Source: Aegilops tauschii subsp. strangulata (lineage: Eukaryota; Streptophyta; Magnoliopsida; Poales; Poaceae). From it: DNA of 64,000 nt. This document shows, piece after piece, positions 20,786 through 33,959 of this stretch. Made by a program: the position numbers and the translations under genes. The DNA lies in contig NC_053040.3 in NCBI RefSeq assembly GCF_002575655.3, positions 360,590,267-360,654,266 on the forward strand, in the 5' to 3' direction. The notes under the pieces were generated by a model. That model saw only the letters and a list, made by a program, of their open reading frames with translations, was not told where the DNA came from and searched no databases. Position 1 is the stretch's first letter. The number at the start of each line of letters is the position of its first letter.

Positions 20786-22852
20786 GGGACAATCACCGGC
20801 AAACAAAGAAGAACACAATCAATGCAATGCACAATATGATGCATGATCATGACATGGCAATATGACGTGATTTGGCCTAATGTAACTAGCAACAGAAAGG
20901 TTTGGGTTGATTTGAACTCAAGGTTCAAATTCAAATTCAAACTATGAATTCAAATAGTGCATTATCATGTTTTCACCTATACAGCAGGTATAACTTAGTT
21001 TGACATGCATGGAAATGATACAGATGGATAGATTGCATTTTTCTAATCATTTTTCATATATAAATTATTTCATTCTGAGCTACGGTTGATTTTATATGAT
21101 TTTTAGAAGTTTATACTATTTTCTGGAATTTCCTGATTAAAAATAAATCAAGAAAATGTAATACTGCGTCAGCCTGACGTCATCACTGCGTCAGCGAGTC
21201 AACGGCTGGCCAGGGTCAAACCTGACCAGTGGGGTCCCACTGGTCGGTGTCACGGTGCTAGTTAGGGTCACTGACATGTGGACCCAGTCAATGGCCACGT
21301 CAGCATGGTCAACGCTGACGTGTGGGGCCACTGTGATTAGTTAAAACTAAATAGAAACTAATCTATGTTTAATTAGTCAGTGGGGCCCTGCTGTCAGTGT
21401 CACTAGGTGTTGACTAAGTGCGTCATTAGCCCTAACTAATCTGCCACGTCACCCTCGCCGGGGTTACGCCGGCGGCGACCAAAACGCGGCGGAGGCGCAC
21501 TGGAGTGACTCGGGTTTCGCCTACAGGCCACCGTTTGACGCGCGGACGGGCGCGTTTGAAAGAGGGAAGCGAGGCGCATCTGTGGGTGGCCGTGGTTCGA
21601 GTGGGGGTGGACGGAGTCAACGGCGGCGAGCTCTTTTGCGGCCGCCGGAGTTCGGGTTAGCACGGGGGCGGCGTTAGGGAGCATGACAGGGGGTGCGGAG
21701 GGGTGCTATGGCCTCCTGGGGGTGCACTGAGCACGGCTACGTGCTCGGTTTAAACGGAGGCGAACCAAAACGACGACGGCGTCAAGTCCGGCGCCGGTGA
21801 GGTCTCGGTCTCGACGGAAACGAAGGCTACGCTGAGCTAATGGACATGGGAGAAGGGGGAATCGGTAGAGGAGCTCACGGCGAGTGCAGAGGTGGCCTCG
21901 GCGTGCTCGGGGAAGCACCGGAGCGAGCGGGGCGGCGAGAGGGATCTCCGGCGTTGGGAGGTTGAAGACGACGACGTGGAGGCACTCAGGGGCGTCCGGC
22001 GTTGCACAGCTCGGCGAGGAGGAAGAGGGATACTAGGCGGAGCTCTTGGGCATCTCAGGGCGTCGCCGGGATGGCGGTGTCCGCGGTGGTGGCGAGCGGC
22101 GGCGACGGAGGCGTTCGGGCGGGAAGAACAGAGGAGGGGGAGAGCGTTCGGGGGAGAGTGAGAGAGAGCCGGACGGCTCTGGGGGTCGCGTGGCATCGTC
22201 CAGACGCGTCGAGGCGGAGCCAGGCAGGCAGGGAGGGAGGAGGTGGCCGCGGCGTGTAGCGGCGCGCGTCGGGCACGCGCCCTCGCCTACTGGCGCGAGG
22301 AGGAAGGCGACAGGAGAGCGCCTGGTGGGCTGGGCCGCCAGCTGGGCCGGCCAGGTGGGCTGCACAGTAGGTAGGTCCAGGTAACTTTCTCTCCCTCTTC
22401 TGCTTTCTAATTTGTTTTTGTTTTTTCTAATATTCTGTAGTCTTTAGGGCTTTATTAAAAATACTTAGACACTTCCAAAAATCATGAAACTACTCATGAT
22501 CACTGTTGGGAATATATCCTACAGTAAACATTTTAGTTTATGATTATTTGAGCATTTAAAATATTTAATAGCATTTAAATGCCCAAATGCAAATAGAGTA
22601 TGATTTAATCCAGAGCCCAAATATGACATGGAAAGATGTGCATCACCTCTGGTTACTGTTTCCAGCATTTTCCAAGAATGATGAACATTTTTGAAAGCCA
22701 TTTGGATTTACTGGAAATATTTTGGTTGAACCTAGTGAATTCCTTTAATGCTAGGGTTTAGGCAATCCCCATTTCAAGTTTCTTTCAAAATTAAACATGA
22801 TGACATGAGGAACAAGCAAAAGTCAAACAAGGGCTGATCTGGGGCTGTGACA

Positions 22853-22870
22853 GCTCACCCCCACTAAAAA
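22853..22870 (-). other. Polypurine-like tract of element C
   Basis: On the minus strand TTAGTGGGGGTGAGC directly precedes the 3' LTR (TGTCACAGCC), the place for plus-strand priming. Confidence 0.6.
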
Positions 22871-25800
22871 AGAATCTCGTCCCGAGATTCAAGACGTGAG
22901 GTAAGAAGACAGAGGGTACACAAAGCTAACACGATCTTCATGATCCAATTGCTCTTCGCGAAGATGTTGATCCGTTGCTTCAATTAACGTTGACGTCTTT
23001 GCTTTCGAGATCTTCATCCGACACGATGACGACAAGGGAAACTCTATAGAAATCGATCTCCTTAAAGATCGAGCAACTCACGATCAACTCACGGAATGCG
23101 ACGTTGAGTATCTCTTGAGCTGAGACTCAACACATACATCGAGAGAGGGATGAAGTGAAACAGAGAACGAAGATTCAAGTTGATAAACACAATTCCACGT
23201 TGAATAAGACGGTGCATGGTTTCAAAGTAGCGAGGAGATAATTGCCATGATTCTATAACGGGGCACCTTGGGGAAGGTGACTCGTAGAACTATTCCTTAA
23301 GTGGCAAAAAGAATTACTTTTGATCCTAAGATCATTGAAACTCTTTATGCCAGCCTAGGGCAATCACAAACGATCGTTCGAGGGAGTTCGGGAGAACGAC
23401 ACACTCGGGCTAGAATGGACGATGTGGAATACCTTGTTGAAGACCACGAAATGGATGATTTTTTTATATATCATCGGAAATGAATGGGACTTATGGTAAG
23501 ACCACTTGAAGATGATCTTGATCAGTAATTACTGAGAAGGGTAGTCCATAGTAGGACGGCACAATGACAGTGCAAGCTGGGAACATAATGCAAATGCTGG
23601 AATGATTTTAGTAACAGGGGAGAAGCTCAACAGTAGAGGGTGAATCCACTGTTTGAAAGGTTATAGCATAATCGAGGAAACTGGGGCAATCCCAGTTGGT
23701 GCCGGTGAAAACACCTAGCGCTTGTGCGTGCTCTCAAGAACTTGAGCATTTCCATATTCATCAAGGTTTTACCAACATCCGTGTCGAGGATCCTGGCAAC
23801 ACATCATACTACCATGATGAATGGTGATGGAGGATGCAGGTACAAAGGAGGACAACACTTTCTCAGATTTTTCCTTAGCAATGCCAAAGAAGCAGATCTG
23901 GATGATCGACCGAGAGACATTTAGCACTCCGCTTCTAATGTTCTCCTTGATGTGCTAGCGTAACCCATTTATTGATATGGTTTGGTATCTAGAACATCAA
24001 GTAAAAGGTCGGACTTCGGGAGCACAAGAATCCATAAGGAATAACTACGGAAGTAAATCCTACGAAATCCTTATGGGGAGGTGGCCAACTTCCTCAATCA
24101 AAATACTACAATAATAGGCCTTCCGGCTGGATGTGTTGGCCACGACATCCACTTTACCGGTTATCGAGAGGGCAATATTATAATTCTTGGGAAATGTTCC
24201 AACCATCATATCTGCCTGAGATTCAGATCTAGTTGGTTTCAGTATATTCCAGACTCATCAAGTCTAGAAGGAAAAATGAAGGTTTGCAACACAAATCGAC
24301 GAGATGACGTTGCGAGATTCTCAGGGGATGAACTACGATAGCAAGCTCCAAAACACGAGCTGGTTCTGCTACAAACATGTGAACACGCTGTCCCAGACAA
24401 GCATGACCACATAGTAGTCTTAGAGTAAAACACTACCGAGTTCTGATTAGGAACCATCATTGCGGAGAGCGAAGTCATGCGCATGTACCTTTGGGTCCTT
24501 AAGGAATAGCACTTAAGAACTTCTTTTCCTTGAACAAATCAATCAGTGGCTTGGTGTGCTAGGGATTCATATAGAACGAAGGTTGCAAGTCTCCAGACCA
24601 AAGAATACTTCGCACGTATGCATGACTGACTTGGGATGATTCCAGAGGAAGCGAAACAAACTTTCTCAAGTTCACGGCGGCAACTTGCATCATATGCACG
24701 TGAACTAGAGGAAGTCACTTCTTCCATCAAAACATAAACTTCATGAGCTAACACGAGGAAGATGCTTTCAAAAGTTTCCAACGCTAACTTAGATGTTCAA
24801 CCAAATCATGGAGGAGATAAGGATGTTGTCGATGGGCTCAACAACAAACCATCTAGGCTTCCATATAGATGGAATTCCACAATTAAGTGAACACGGTGAT
24901 AGCATTGGTCAGACCAAAAGATGTAATGGTGTATGCTCGAGGAATCAACCACGAGTAAGACAACATCACGAACATCATTGGTTCTGATTTGATTTGATGA
25001 TAGCCCATACCCAAATCAAAGTTTGGTTAAGCTGATAGGTCCATTAATTGATCACGAGGACCAATCGATGAAGAAATCATCTTTCTACAACACACAACAC
25101 AAGATATCCCTTTGGAAATGAACTAAGTTAGACAAGTTTTTATCTTCCAACTCTCCAAGTTGTTGTTTAGCTTGACCAACTAGCTCAGGGGTATCCAACA
25201 CAGGTTCTTGGAGAATGGGTGGTTTGGAGGAAAACCAACATGATCACGAACTCAACATAGCGGTCAGGTGACAACCTGGTAATACATCCGAGAAGATATT
25301 CGGAACATCACGAACCACTGATATGTTGCTAAGCTCGAGAACAATCTTGCTTTTCAGGGCAAGACGATATGACCAAGAGAGTGATGGATTGACACAATCC
25401 TATCTCATTAATCGAGGAGTGCACCAGGGAAAATGGACTAGGTCGCACGATAAATCTTAGGATGACGATTCAATAACCGGCATACTAAGGATGAGAGTAT
25501 TGTCCATAACTACCAAGCAACGGAGTTGCTAGGAGTATAGATTCCACACATCACAATTCACTTGTCGGTATTCCGATTATAATAACACGGGGACCGAGGA
25601 ATGAACGATGATGGCGAGGAGTATCACTTAATCAAGAATTCATAAGAGGTGGTGCAATTCTCATGACAATTCTGACATAAAGGGGGTAATACTCCGAGGT
25701 AGAACAGAACAAAAGCTGGTTAGGCATTTGATCTGCGGAATACAACTACTTTGACCCAATCCCAGAGATGGACGAGGTACTGGAGTTTGTTTCTCTTAGT

Positions 25801-26882
25801 CATTCCGGATTAGAATGGCTTGACAGACCCCAAGAATAATAGGCATCGATAACACAAATGCACAATTACTCCCGACTATTAATTGATAGATGAGGGCCAG
25901 AAAATAACTAAAGAGGGACAACCCAAAGGAACATATGGTTTTCTGAGTTGTGGATGCATAGATTAGTATGTCGAACCAAGTCCAACAAGTTTCTTCTAGA
26001 TAACCCATGCAGAAAGGTAGGACTGGCAGAGTCACAATGTAGAATGGAGAACTCATTAAGAGCACTCTGGTCGTGACCTTTTGGTTCAGAAGAACTCCTA
26101 CCAAGAATGGTTCATGGTATTTGGAAGAACGATATACCACGGACCTCGAGGACTAATGCAAAGGTTACTAATAACCTAAAGGAACGAGCAAACACTAGCT
26201 ACACGAGGTAAGTAGAGTGAATCTTGGGTTCAAGAACCCAGAAATAGAATGCCTACTAACTAAATGGCATCACGGGATGCTTTCAAGAATGATGGCCAGA
26301 ATCATCACACTGGGACACACAACATGGCTAGGTTACTAGATGATCCCCTAAGACACCTAGGGTCATAATAATAACTCCAACATATATGTCGAGGCGATAG
26401 AGTACCTCAACTCAGCAATTAGTGTGATTAACCTGGCCTAAAGGAACATCGAGAACGGAAAGAAGGGATTTGCAAATGCATCAGATTATTTAGAAGCCTG
26501 GGATGACTCGGATAGCATAACGACTGTAAATGCTCAAAAATACTTGAGACATCCTGCAAAATAGTGGCATGACCACTCAACATCACAATATAAACTTCCG
26601 GGATCAATGGTCAACGTACGGAAGTAGTAAGAACCGAACTGAGGCTTAAATCCATCAATCCTACGAGTCTACGGATTAGTAACACGTGATCCTGATAGAA
26701 AGATGAGAATCCTAGTTCTTAATCCCCGTAGAAGAGAAGAGGATGACTCAGATCAGAAGGGCATAAGGTAAAGGAGTAAAAAGAGCCTTACGTTCCCTTC
26801 CACAATCAATTCCCTTATATAACTAAAGCATTTCTAGACTCAACTTCGACCAGTTTGGCTTGGTAATCCTACAGGCAGTCAG

Positions 26883-26894
26883 GCTCTGATACCA
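26883..26894 (-). other. Primer-binding site (initiator Met tRNA) of element C
   Basis: The minus strand reads TGGTATCAGAGC, the standard complement to the 3' end of plant initiator-Met tRNA, four bases after the LTR end at 26899. Confidence 0.93.
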
Positions 26895-26898
26895 ACGC

Positions 26899-29800
26899 TG
26901 TCGGGACCCCGATTCCAAGTCACACCGATCTAGCCTGTAACACCTCATATCGCTTTGCGGCCTCACGCACGGTACTCCCACGGGTGTCGCCTTACCATGG
27001 CCCGGGACCGTTTGCGCCTTTTGGCTCGCGTATATGACAATGTCGCTAGCATCCATATGACAGAGAACCCGGGCCGACATGGCTAGTCGTGAACCCAGAG
27101 CGGCACTAACGTATGGGGACAGGCATACATGAATCAACATCGAACGTGTCGGTCAGCAGCGTGCGAATCCGGGCTGTAGCACTGGGCTAACAGGACTCCG
27201 GGAACCCGGGCTGTAGCGGGCTAGGCAGGACTTCGGATGTCACCGCGTGACATTTCCCCGAAGGGACAGACACAGGAACGAAGTGAATCACATGCCGGCC
27301 AGTCAAGTGTTCCGGAGCAGTAGTGCTGGGCTAGCAGGACTCCGGTGAACCGGGCTGTAGCGGACTACTATGGCTCATGGAAGCACAAGACTACATTTCC
27401 CCATAAGAGAGGCTACCAAGGATAAACAACTAGGTTGTCGGATCCCACAGATACCAAGCATTTCAATCATACACACAATATGCTCGATATGTGCAAATAC
27501 AACATGGCATCACAACAAGACTCTACGACTCAGAGTATTTATTCATTAGGCTCCGAAGAGCCAGATATTACAAACATGGGTCTCATGACCCAACATTCAG
27601 AGCATACAAGTCAAAGCACATGCGGAAGCTTAACATGTCTGAGTACAGACATCTACAAATGAAAAGGCTGAGAAGCCTGACTATTTACTAGATCCTGCTG
27701 AGGGCACAAGATCGTAGCTGAGGTATCAAGCTAAACGTCGAAGTCCACACGGAACTACTAGCGAGACTGACGTCTCTCTGCAAAACATAAAATAAGCAAA
27801 CGTGAGTACAAATGTACTCAGCAAGACTTACATCAGAACTATCTACATATGCATCGGTATCAACAAAGGGGGTGGTGGAGTTTAACTGCAGCAAGCCAGC
27901 TTTGACTCAGTGGCTATCCTAACTATGACTGCAAGGAACTCTTTTGAGGTGGCGCACACGAGTCCACATATTCACCATATCAATACTCCACTGTGGACCC
28001 GCCCCCGTCTCCCTACGAGAACGCCATCCATAGCACTCACGCTTATCTTGCGCATTTTAGGGTATCCACTTTCACTTGTCTATGAACTGTTATAGGCAAC
28101 CCAGAAGTCCATTTCCGCGGACACGGCTATTCGAATAGATCATATTAACCCTGCAGGGGTGTACTTCGTCACACACGCTCTCGCCACTTACCACCATGTA
28201 CACGTCGTGTACCTCGGCAACCTTCAAGCGGAAGCCTGGCGAGGGAGTCGGCCACAGCCTACCTAAACACTCAAGTCTCTAGTCCAGGTTTATCGCCTAT
28301 TCAGGTTCCATCCGCAGGGAGTCCGGCCGAGGTTTCCACATACGGCCCCGAACGATGTGTGCAGGGTTCCCGGTCACCAAACGGGCGACTCGGTACACCG
28401 GGCCACGAGCCTACCGCATCACAGCCCACCCCTTGGTCAGCGCTGTCCACGGCCTCCAGCTTACTACAAACACCAGAAACTACGTGCAACTCCTGGACAG
28501 AGGACAAGGGTGAATAAGAAGCCGAGGGGGTCCATTGGTTTCGGGCCCAATGCGTGGTAGTAACTGTATCATGGATCACAAACACAGAACTCAGTTCCTG
28601 AGGACGGCTTCAATGAGACAACCCACCATGTACTCCTACATGGCCTCTCACCGCTACCTTTACCAAATCGTGTTCACACACTTAGCTCACACACAGTAGG
28701 ACATGTTCATCACCATTCCAATTCATCCCCGATGAATCAGACCCGACTCAACTCTAAGCAGTAGCAGGCATGACAAACAAGCATGAATGAGTAGGCACAT
28801 CAGGGCTCAAACAACTCCTACTCATGCTAGTGGGTTTCATCTATTTACTGTGGCAATGACAGGTCATGCAGAGGAAAAGGGGTTCAACTACCGCAACATG
28901 TAACAGTTGAATCGATGTTGTCCTAATGCAGTAGAAGAGAGCAGGAGCGAGAGAATGGGATTGTATCGGAATGAACAAGGGGGTTTGCTTGCCTGGCACT
29001 TCTGAAGATATTATAGTTCTTCATCGGTGTCATCGAACTCATCGTCGGAATCACGGCTATCGAGAGGGGACAATCACCGGCAAACAAAGAAGAACACAAT
29101 CAATGCAATGCACAATATGATGCATGATCATGACATGGCAATATGACGTGATTTGGCCTAATGTAACTAGCAACAGAAAGGTTTGGGTTGATTTGAACTC
29201 AAGGTTCAAATTCAAATTCAAACTATGAATTCAAATAGTGCATTATCATGTTTTCACCTATACAGCAGGTATAACTTAGTTTGACATGCATGGAAATGAT
29301 ACAGATGGATAGATTGCATTTTTCTGATCATTTTTCATATATAAATTATTTCATTCTGAGCTACGGTTGATTTTATATGATTTTTAGAAGTTTATACTAT
29401 TTTCTGGAATTTCCTGATTAAAAATAAATCCAGAAAATGTAATACTGCGTCAGCCTGACGTCATCACTGCGTCAGCGAGTCAACGGGCTGGCCAGGGTCA
29501 AACCTGACCAGTGGGGTCCCACTGGTCGGTGTCACGGTGCTAGTTAGGGTCACTGACATGTGGACCCAGTCAATGGCCACGTCAGCATGGTCAACGCTGA
29601 CGCGTGGGGCCACTGTGATTAGTTAAAACTAAATAGAAACTAATCTATGTTTAATTAGTCAGTGGGGCCCTGCTGTCAGTGTCACTAGGTGTTGACTAAG
29701 TGCGTCATTAGCCCTAACTAATCTGCCACGTCACCCTCGCCGGGGTTACGCCGGCGGCGACCAAAACGCGGCGGAGGCGCACTGGAGTGACTCGGGTTTC

Positions 29801-31134
29801 GCCTACAGGCCACCGTTTGACGCGCGGACGGGCGCGTTTGAAAGAGGGAAGCGAGGCGCATCTGTGGGTGGCCGTGGTTCGAGTGGGGGTGGACGGAGTC
29901 AACGGCGGCGAGCTCTTTTGCGGCCGCCAGAGTTCGGGTTAGCACGGGGGCGGCGTTAGGGAGCATGACAGGGGGTGCGGAGGGGTGCTATGGCCTCCTG
30001 GGGGTGCACTGAGCACGGCTACGTGCTCGGTTTAAACGGAGGCGAACCAAAACGACGACGGCGTCAAGTCCGGCGCCGGTGAGGTCTCGGTCTCGACGGA
30101 AACGAAGGCTACGCTGAGCTAATGGACATGGGAGAAGGGGGAATCGGTAGAGGAGCTCACGGCGAGTGCAGAGGTGGCCTCGGCGTGCTCGGGGAAGCAC
30201 CGGAGCGAGCGGGGCGGTGAGAGGGATCTCCGGCGTTGGGAGGTTGAAGACGACGACGTGGAGGCACTCGGGGGCGTCCGGCGTTGCACAGCTCGGCGAG
30301 GAGGAAGAGGGATACTAGGCGGAGCTCTTGGGCATCTCAGGGCGTCGCCGGGATGGCGGTGTCCGCGGTGGTGGCGAGCGGCGGCGACGGAGGCGTTCGG
30401 GCGGGAAGAACAGAGGAGGGGGAGAGCGTTCGGGGGAGAGTGAGAGAGAGCCGGACGGCTCTGGGGGTCGCGTGGCATCGTCCAGACGCGTCGAGGCAGA
30501 GCCAGGCAGGCAGGGAGGGAGGAGGTGGCCGCGGCGTGTAGCGGCGCGCGTCGGGCACGCGCCCTCGCCTACTGGCGCGAGGAGGAAGGCGACAGGAGAG
30601 CGCCTGGTGGGCTGGGCCGCCAGCTGGGCCGGCCAGGTGGGCGGCACAGTAGGTAGGTCCAGGTAACTTTCTCTCCCTCTTCTGCTTTCTAATTTGTTTT
30701 TGTTTTTTCTAATATTCTGTAGTCTTTAGGGCTTTATTAAAAATACTTAGACACTTCCAAAAATCATGAAACTACTCATGATCACTGTTGGGAATATATC
30801 CTACAGTAAACATTTTAGTTTATGATTATTTGAGCATTTAAAATATTTAATAGCATTTAAATGCCCAAATGCAAATAGAGTATGATTTAATCCAGAGCCC
30901 AAATATGACATGGAAAGATGTGCATCACCTCTGGTTACTGTTTCCAGCATTTTCCAAGAATGATGAACATTTTTGAAAGCCATTTGGATTTACTGGAAAT
31001 ATTTTGGTTGAACCTAGTGAATTCCTTTAATGCTAGGGTTTAGGCAATCCCCATTTCAAGTTTCTTTCAAAATTAAACATGATGACATGAGGAACAAGCA
31101 AAAGTCAAACAAGGGCTGATCTGGGGCTGTGACA
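26899..31134 (-). repeat. 5' LTR of element C, 4236 bp
   Basis: Same ends and content as 18618-22852. Differences I saw include C/T near 27232, A for T near 27424, G/A near 27909 and one inserted G near 29487. Confidence 0.95.
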
Positions 31135-31139
31135 AGGAG
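31135..31139. repeat. Target-site duplication AGGAG (right) of element C
   Basis: Copy of 18613-18617; solo LTR D continues directly after it. Confidence 0.95.
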
Positions 31140-32255
31140 GGAGTAGTTCACCCTCGGGGCTGAGGGTATATACCAGTAGCTATGTGTTTGATCTCTCTCT
31201 CTCGTGTTCTTGATTTGGCACGATCTTGATGTATCGTGAGCTTTGCTATTATAGTTGGATCTTATGATGTTTCTCCCCCTCTACTCTCTTGTAATGGATT
31301 GAGTTTTCCCTTTGAAGTAATATTATCGGATTGAGTCTTTAATGATTTGAGAACACTTGACGTATGTCTTGTCGTGCGTATCTGTGGTGACAATGGGATA
31401 TCACGTGATTCACTTGATGTATGTTTTGGTGATCAACTTGCGGGTTCCGCCCATGAACCTATGCATAGGGGTTGGCACACGTTTTCGTCTTGACTCTCCG
31501 GTAGAAACTTTGGGGCACTCTTTGAGGTTCTATGTGTTGGTTGAATAGATGAATCTAAGATTGTGTGATGCATATCGTATAATCATACCCATGGATACTT
31601 GAGGTGACATTGGAGTATCTAGGTGACATTAGGGTTTTAGTTGATTTGTGTCTTAAGGTGTTATTCTAGTACGAACTCTAGGGCTGTTTGTGACACTTAT
31701 AGGAATAGCCCAGCGGATTGATTGGAAAGAATAACTTTGAGGTGGTTTCGTACCCTACCATAATCTCTTCGTTTGTTCTCCTCTATTAGTGACTTTGGAG
31801 TGACTCTTTGTTGCATGTTGAGGGATAGTTATATGATCCAATTATGTTATTATTGTTGAGAGAACTTGCACTAGTGAAAGTATGAACCCTAGGCCTTGTT
31901 TCCTAGCATTGCAATACCGTTTACGCTCACTTTTACCACTTGTTACCTTGCTGTTTTTATATTTTCAGATTACAAAAACCTATATCTACCATCCATATTG
32001 CACTTGTATCACCATCTCTTTGTCGAACTAGTGCACCTATACAATTTACCATTGTATTGGGTGTATTGGGGACACAAGAGACTCTTTGTTATTTGGTTGC
32101 AGGGTTGTTTGAGAGAGACCATCTTCAACCTACGCCTCCCACTGATTGATAAACCTTAGGTCATCCACTTGAGGGAAATTTGCTACTGTCCTACAAACCT
32201 CTGCACTTGGAGGCCCAACAACGTCTACAAGAAGAGGGTTGTGTAGTAGAGATCA

Positions 32256-32260
32256 CTATG
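32256..32260. repeat. Target-site duplication CTATG (right) of solo LTR D
   Basis: Copy of 18067-18071. The sequence invaded by D (the presumed CACTA transposon) continues from here. Confidence 0.93.
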
Positions 32261-33400
32261 TACGTACACGTTCACGGCCGGACAGATAATGCTACCTTCG
32301 CTTCAACCTGGTGGGTCCTAGCAGTTAGGGGGTAAGAAGGCAGTTCCTTCCGTGTGAAGATAAAGCTAGTGGGTCCCAGCTGTCAGGGGGAAACGTTTTT
32401 TTCGTGAAATACAGAGGCCCTTCCGGTAGGTCCGAGGTGTCACGTGGAGGAATCATTATTTTGCGTGTAATAAGGAGGCACTTCCTTGCGTGCGGCCATG
32501 GACCCAGCTGTCAGCCTCTCCACTTATAGTCCTCTTCTGATGGCTGTCGTTCGTTGACCGCGTTGACGACGCCGTACCGCCCGAGAGCACCAAGGTGGTG
32601 GACGACGGTGCGACCTAGGAAGGGAACGACCTGGAGCCGGGGAATATGCAGAAGTGGATGCCCATGCGGAGGGGAGTACGAGGGTTGACTGCTTCGGCTG
32701 CTGTTTGAGGCTGCCGTCTCTGGAGAGTAACAGGGGGTGTGGGTGAGTAGAGGGAAGGCCTGGCCAGTACTAGTATGGTCGGGCGACGAGGCCTGCGCGG
32801 CAGCACAGCCGGCCACGGAAGGCTGGAGCAGGCGGTACGGCGGGCGCAGGTTTGGGCGGCTGGAGCAACAAGACCAGAGGTTGAAGACACAGCTTGGCCG
32901 TTGGATTAACATCGAACGGACAGTGCAGCTAGAATCATTTATTGACTAAGTTGACAAAGCCCTGCGTACACGTTAACTTAGTAGGCCCACAAGTCAGCCT
33001 ACAAATCTGGTGGGTCCCAGCTAACAGGGGGAATCAAAAAACAATTCGCGTAATAAGGTTGCACTTCCTTGCGTGCAAAGATGTTTTCTGGTTTTTTTAT
33101 TTCTTATTTTTCGAGTTAGAATAACAAGAAAACAATTTAGGATCTTTGGTACAATCTATATTTTCACGAAAAGGATCATAATAAAGCTGGTGGGCCCCAG
33201 CTGTCACGGAGAGGAAACTTTTTATTTCCGCGTAATAATGGAAGCACTTCCTTGTGTGCGAAGATGTAGCTGGTGGGTTAAACCTGCCAGGGGGAGAAAT
33301 TATTTGTTTTCGCATAATACGGGGGCACTTGCTGCATGCGGCCATGGGCCATGTGCGTCCCTACTGTCAGCCAATACACGTACATGCCTCATCTGAGCCG
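32261..33400. repeat. Diverged GTGGGTCCCAGCTGTCAG-type repeats
   Basis: The block (C/A)TGGTGGGTCCCAGCTGTCAGG followed by GCGTAATAAGG and CACTTCCTTGCGTGCGGCC recurs near 32308, 32368, 32440, 33008, 33187 and 33268, with faint copies at 34698 and 34862. Spacing varies from 65 to several hundred bases. This pattern suits subterminal DNA of a CACTA transposon, probably the one starting at 16535, but that link is inferred. Confidence 0.65.
32538..32968 (-). repeat. Direct repeat R1 (about 430 bp) with an open minus-strand frame
   Basis: It matches R2 at 33477-33910. The minus strand is open from 32912 to 32511 and reads, for example, QAFPLLTHTPCYSPETAASN. The corresponding frame in R2 is also open, despite many substitutions. 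I know no domain with this sequence. Pro-, Ser- and Arg-rich composition makes a compositional open frame possible. Confidence 0.6.
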
Positions 33401-33476
33401 CCCCCCTGATCCAACGGCGGGCTGGCCGCCAGTTACGTCGTGCCTTGCTGTGGGCAAGGCATTGGATCTCTGTCCC

Positions 33477-33910
33477 CGATGGTTGTTGTTTGTTGACAAA
33501 GTTGACCACGCCGCGTCGAGAGAACCAACGCAGTGAACGATGGCGAGTATTACGAAGGGAACGGCCCGGAGCCGACGAAGACACAGCAGTGGATGCCCAC
33601 GCGGAGGGGGGTATGAGGGTTCACTGGTTCGGTTGCGGTGTGACGCTGCCGTCACCGGTGAAGAACAGGAGGTTTTGGTGAGTAGAGGAATGGCCTGGAC
33701 GGCGTTTGGGAGTAGAGTGTGCCGGTGAAGCCTGCGCGGCAGCACAGCCGGCCACGGGAGGCCGTAGCAGGCGGTACTACCGGCGGTGGTTTGGGTGGCT
33801 GAACCAAGAATATCTGAGATTGAAGAAGCACTACAGCCGTTGGATCGACATCCAATGGCCACTGCTGCTAGAATCATGTCTTGACTATAAGTTTACAAAG
33901 CCTTCCGTAC
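33477..33910 (-). repeat. Direct repeat R2 (about 430 bp) with an open minus-strand frame
   Basis: Diverged copy of R1, about 940 bp to its right. The minus-strand frame 33877-33389 reads QAIPLLTKTSCSSPVTAASH at the place matching R1. The two peptides align without gaps over about 75 residues. Confidence 0.6.
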
Positions 33911-33959
33911 GCCTTAGTAGGCCCACAAGCGTTCCGTACGCGTCACTGACTATAATTCT

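Larger units (their letters stand above)
18618..22852 (-). repeat. 3' LTR of element C, 4235 bp
   Basis: It begins TGTCGGGACCCCG and ends GGGGCTGTGACA on the plus strand. It holds a GC-rich segment (21430-22380), an AT-rich segment (20850-21170), a TGAGTAC/GTACTCA stem-loop (19522-19539) and an acidic mini-frame ending at 20730. Many open frames in the GC-rich segment on both strands are compositional and show no known domain. Confidence 0.95.
22853..26898 (-). other. Non-coding internal domain of element C
   Basis: 4046 bp without any frame longer than about 115 codons on either strand and without gag, protease, RT or integrase motifs. The left end carries a perfect inverted repeat, AATCTCG-TCC-CGAGATT, near 22873-22889. 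Given near-identical LTRs, decay since insertion cannot explain the lack of coding sequence, so the element was already non-coding when it moved. Confidence 0.8.
18618..31134 (-). mobile_element. Large-LTR non-coding retrotransposon C (LARD-like), 12.5 kb
   Basis: The element has two nearly identical LTRs of 4235 and 4236 bp, an initiator-Met primer-binding site next to the right LTR and a G-rich tract next to the left one, which sets the orientation to minus. The 4046-bp internal region has no gag or pol frame. This layout (LTRs above 4 kb around a non-coding interior of about 3.5-4 kb) is that of the LARD class described from barley and relatives, of which Sukkula is an example. About 14 substitutions and a 1-bp indel separate the LTRs by eye, so insertion was recent. 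It sits in solo LTR D with TSD AGGAG. Confidence 0.93.
18072..32255 (+). mobile_element. Solo LTR D (Gypsy, about 1.66 kb), split by element C
   Basis: The LTR begins TGATACGTCTCCAACGTATC at 18072, is interrupted at 18617, resumes at 31140 and ends in GAGATCA at 32255, flanked by CTATG on both sides. The two parts add up to 1662 bp. No internal domain or second LTR is present, so it is a solo LTR left by recombination between two LTRs. TATATATA lies at 18442-18449. The terminus is very familiar from abundant Triticeae Gypsy families (Sabrina/WHAM group, unverified). Confidence 0.92.

Noticed and set aside
21430..22390. Many overlapping open frames of 60-120 codons on both strands in the LTR of element C (again at 29710-30670)
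   Set aside because: They sit in GC-rich LTR DNA, overlap in several frames, lack domains and encode Arg/Gly/Pro-rich sequence; compositional openness explains them.
18618..31134. A segmental duplication of 4.2 kb
   Set aside because: TG...CA ends, primer-binding site, polypurine tract and 5-bp TSD show that the two copies are LTRs of one retrotransposon.
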